Assembly (NCBI RefSeq): GCF_007273535.1
Contig: NZ_RIBP01000004.1
Span: 3,262,001-3,326,000 of the forward strand
Length of the DNA: 64,000 bases
Direction of reading: 5' to 3'
From: Niallia circulans
GTDB lineage: Bacteria > Bacillota > Bacilli > Bacillales > Cytobacillaceae
Shown: piece by piece, positions 61,440-64,000 of the stretch
Layout of the letters: each line of letters begins with the position of its first letter
How positions within the stretch are numbered: position 1 is the stretch's first letter
Notes under the pieces: generated by a model
Seen by the model: only the letters and a program-made list of their open reading frames with translations
What the model was told of the DNA's origin: nothing
Database searches by the model: none
Position numbers and translations under genes: made by a program

Positions 61440-62545
61440 GATTGCAGAGCACCTCCTAATTGATTCGTTAACTCATTTTCTTGTTCATCTTTTGTGCCAT
61501 TAAGTACGGAAAGTAACGCATTAGTATCTGCAGCTGTTCCATTATTGGATGCTGGTGCATCGCCACCAGGAATGTCATTAATTATTTGAGCATCTTTTTG
61601 AACATTGTTTAAATAATTAGTTCCTCTTTCTTTTTCTGCTTTAATAATTTGGACCGCAAGAGCACTTGCTTCGATTTTCTCTTCAAATTTTGCTTTATTT
61701 ATTAAAGCTTCATTACCTGGCATTTGAAGTTCCTCAATCTCCTTAATTCGATTGTTTTCTGCTGTGATTCCCTCTTCAAATCCAATGTTTTTTACTTGGT
61801 TGAATAGTTCGGGATGATCGTTTTTCAACGTTTCCAAATTCATAACTTTTGGTTCCTCCTGAATTTCAGTGTTTTGAGTAGATTTAGTAGCATTTAATAC
61901 CATGTTACTTGGTATTTCCGGCTGCCTTCCTGAACCCATTTGATTTCTAATTGTATCTATGACCTCTTGTGGCAACATACCTCCATCTGCAGCTACAGAT
62001 GCAACAATGCTTGTACTAGAATTTTCAAACATAATTTCATCAATTAAATGCAAATCTAGTGCCTGTTTTGGCTTTAACCATGTTTCTTCGTCCATTAGGG
62101 CCAAAAGCTCATCATATGATTTTCCGCTTTTCAGGTTATACGCACTGGCTATTGTTTCGTTTACTGTTTTTAAAAAATCAGCAGCCTTATTCATATCTCT
62201 ATAATCACCTTGTGCCCTCATGGCTGAGTTATGAATCATTAATTGCGCTGTAGGTGCCATTAGAACTTTATCACCAGCCATAGCAATAACTGACGCTGCA
62301 CTTGCTGCTAATCCCAATATCTTTACTGTTACATTGTTCGGATGTGCTTTAAGCAAGGCGTATATTTCAGATGCATCAAAGACCGAACCGCCACCGCTAT
62401 TTATTTCTACTGTTACCTCATCACTATCTACAATGCTTTCTAAAGCATCATTGATTTTTTTAGGGCTAGTTGCTTCAATTCCGAACCAATCATAAATCCA
62501 CTGGTCATTGCTTGAAATTATTGGACCTCTTACGCTAATTTTCAC
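61436..62545 (-). CDS. ClpP-like head maturation protease with scaffold-like tail
   Basis: 369 residues, GTG start at 62545 overlapping the portal stop (GTGA), AAGGAGG upstream. The ClpP fold carries catalytic serine in GLAASAASVIAMAG and histidine in LMIHNSAM, with the aspartate later. From about residue 215 a helical charged region (EGITAENNRIKEIEELQMPG) may act as internal scaffold. It processes the capsid. Confidence 0.9.
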   Translation of the reverse strand: MKISVRGPIISSNDQWIYDWFGIEATSPKKINDALESIVDSDEVTVEINSGGGSVFDASEIYALLKAHPNNVTVKILGLAASAASVIAMAGDKVLMAPTAQLMIHNSAMRAQGDYRDMNKAADFLKTVNETIASAYNLKSGKSYDELLALMDEETWLKPKQALDLHLIDEIMFENSSTSIVASVAADGGMLPQEVIDTIRNQMGSGRQPEIPSNMVLNATKSTQNTEIQEEPKVMNLETLKNDHPELFNQVKNIGFEEGITAENNRIKEIEELQMPGNEALINKAKFEEKIEASALAVQIIKAEKERGTNYLNNVQKDAQIINDIPGGDAPASNNGTAADTNALLSVLNGTKDEQENELTNQLGGALQS

Positions 62546-64000
62546 TCTTCCACCTCCTTCTCGTCCTCAGTTTTTTTGGTTGGTTCTGATTCTTCCTCTT
62601 GAATTAAGCCAGCTTCTTTTCTTGCTTTCTCTTCCAACGATCTTAACTGATTATTCTTGAAGAAGTTTCCATTACCCATAGCAACGGTTTCCTGAGAACG
62701 TGTAGAGAATCCATTTGCCACCCGCTTCTCTGCTGCGTTCACCTCCTTCAAAGGATCTAATTGCCCTTGAGATGGTCCATTCCATTCCGCTCCGCAATAT
62801 GCCTTTCTTGCCATCGGATCAGTAAAGAAGCCAGGTGCATATATTCTTCCTTTTGCTATTCCTTCTGCCAGAAACTCCTCATAAGTAGGCTGGCAAAATC
62901 CATTTGCAAGCCAATCTCGTCGCATTTTAAACATCTTCCATGCTTCTAACAGCGCCCCTCTTGATGCTGAATAAGAAGATGTAAAGTTCTTTAGAAGCAA
63001 TTCATAAGGAATTTCTAATGCTGCTCCTATCTGTCTGCATATAGAAGTGACAAACCCATCATAATTTGGGTTTGGTCTGCCTGGATTAGACTCTTGAATC
63101 TTTTCATTTTCACCTAAAAAATGGACACTCCCATTACCTAGTTCGATAGTGGAATTGTCCTCTTCGTCAATCATATCCTCTGAATCTAAAGGGCTAAAGG
63201 TGTTATCACCTTTTCCGGTTTCCGTTGTAACAAATACCGAATACATACCGTTAATAACAGCAGCCATTAATTCAGCTTCGGAATATCTGGCTAATTGCTT
63301 TAAACTTTCAATGACAGGAGCAAGCACTGGAACGCCTCGTCTCTGCTCTGGTCTTTCACTTTCCATCAAATGAATAACATTTATTCTTCCAGAAGCAGCA
63401 CCAAATTTCGGTATTCTGTTCCATTTATTGATTGCCGCAGTGGATGAATAAGGATGCTTATCCGCTATATGATAAGCAACTACTTCTCCCATGCCGTTTA
63501 TTTCTACGCCATTAATAATCTTATCGTCCTTAGCAATGGCATCATATGGAGTACAAACTCTATCTGCTTCTATAAGTTTTATTCGCAAGTCATAGGGCAT
63601 TCCGGTTCTTGGCATCATAGGAAGGAGCGCCACGCAATCCCCACTCATTAACCAAGAAAGAAAGGCAAGTTGTTGTAATTCATAAAAGTTATTCATTCTT
63701 TGAGCATCACAATTAATGGAGTCTGCCCATAAAGCGAACTCTCTTTCCACTTTGGTTTCCCACGCATCTGCATCTTCAACTGTCATATTTAAGTAATCAG
63801 CATCTATTTGTGCGTTTAGCCTTAATCCTGCTCCAACAACGTTTGTACGCATTGTTTTTAAAGCGCCTGTTGCAATTGGAGCACCCATATATAAATCTCT
63901 GGAACGTTCTCTTAAAGTATCAATGTTGTACTCAATGTCCTCTATTACCGAACCAGTGCTTGTCAACCATCCTTGCAAAGCTTTCTTTTTTGCACTGGCA
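62542..64000 (-). CDS. Phage portal protein, lambda family (5' end outside window)
   Basis: At least 486 codons are present; the frame continues past the right edge with SAKKKALQGWL upstream of the first in-window start codon, so the true start is outside. Lambda-type portal pattern: REDLYMGAPIATGALKTMRT-like DLYMGAPIATGALKTM, FLSWLMSGDCVALLPM, QIGAALEIPYELLLKNFTSS and YSASRGALLEAWKMF. It forms the dodecameric DNA gate. It ends in a highly charged tail. Confidence 0.93.
   Translation of the reverse strand, partial: ASAKKKALQGWLTSTGSVIEDIEYNIDTLRERSRDLYMGAPIATGALKTMRTNVVGAGLRLNAQIDADYLNMTVEDADAWETKVEREFALWADSINCDAQRMNNFYELQQLAFLSWLMSGDCVALLPMMPRTGMPYDLRIKLIEADRVCTPYDAIAKDDKIINGVEINGMGEVVAYHIADKHPYSSTAAINKWNRIPKFGAASGRINVIHLMESERPEQRRGVPVLAPVIESLKQLARYSEAELMAAVINGMYSVFVTTETGKGDNTFSPLDSEDMIDEEDNSTIELGNGSVHFLGENEKIQESNPGRPNPNYDGFVTSICRQIGAALEIPYELLLKNFTSSYSASRGALLEAWKMFKMRRDWLANGFCQPTYEEFLAEGIAKGRIYAPGFFTDPMARKAYCGAEWNGPSQGQLDPLKEVNAAEKRVANGFSTRSQETVAMGNGNFFKNNQLRSLEEKARKEAGLIQEEESEPTKKTEDEKEVEE

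Overview
The window is low-GC DNA from an endospore-forming member of the Bacillaceae (Bacillus, Niallia or a close relative). It carries a CwlJ-type spore cortex hydrolase behind a sigma-E-like promoter, a CsbD-type gene behind a sigma-B-like promoter, a T-box leader, a candidate CcpA cre site, and strong GGAGG ribosome binding sites throughout. The species cannot be fixed from the sequence alone. I found no rRNA, tRNA or CRISPR array.

Positions 1-30,400 are ordinary chromosome built from small transcription units. In order they hold: a fructose-family PTS permease (cut by the window edge) with an RpiR regulator and an acetyltransferase; small membrane proteins; csbD; a T-box-controlled MFS transporter; cwlJ; a short-chain dehydrogenase; a MerR/oxidoreductase divergent pair; a class D sortase with its LPNTA surface substrate; an RsbR-like STAS protein; an RraB-like protein; a DMT transporter with a divergent LysR regulator; an esterase; a HAD phosphatase; a MATE pump with a divergent TetR regulator and three operator copies; an Old Yellow Enzyme with a divergent LysR regulator; and an ars operon (arsR, arsB, CoA-disulfide reductase-rhodanese).

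Positions 30,400-39,900 form a sparse, very AT-rich accessory stretch. It holds a repeat-bearing secreted protein, a 796-residue protein with an RNxxxH (HEPN RNase-like) motif flanked by G-rich direct and inverted repeats, a two-gene cassette (308-residue soluble protein plus 191-residue four-helix membrane protein), a secreted protein resembling polymorphic toxin domain 44, and a DUF5412-like membrane protein. The HEPN-like gene and the two-gene cassette are the best candidates for an undescribed system, probably anti-phage or toxic.

From 39,971 to the right edge the minus strand encodes the late region of a contractile-tailed (P2/PBSX-like) prophage, in transcription order right to left: portal (cut by the edge), ClpP-like protease, decoration and major capsid proteins, head-tail genes, sheath, tube, a tail-assembly chaperone with a likely programmed -1 frameshift, tape measure with a lytic transglycosylase domain, tail X, D, a small OB-like protein, a gpU-SH3 fusion, gp25-like W, J, I, a tail fibre, two holins and a LysM amidase. 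Most of these genes overlap by a few bases, so the module is probably one long late operon. Early genes and integrase lie beyond the right edge.
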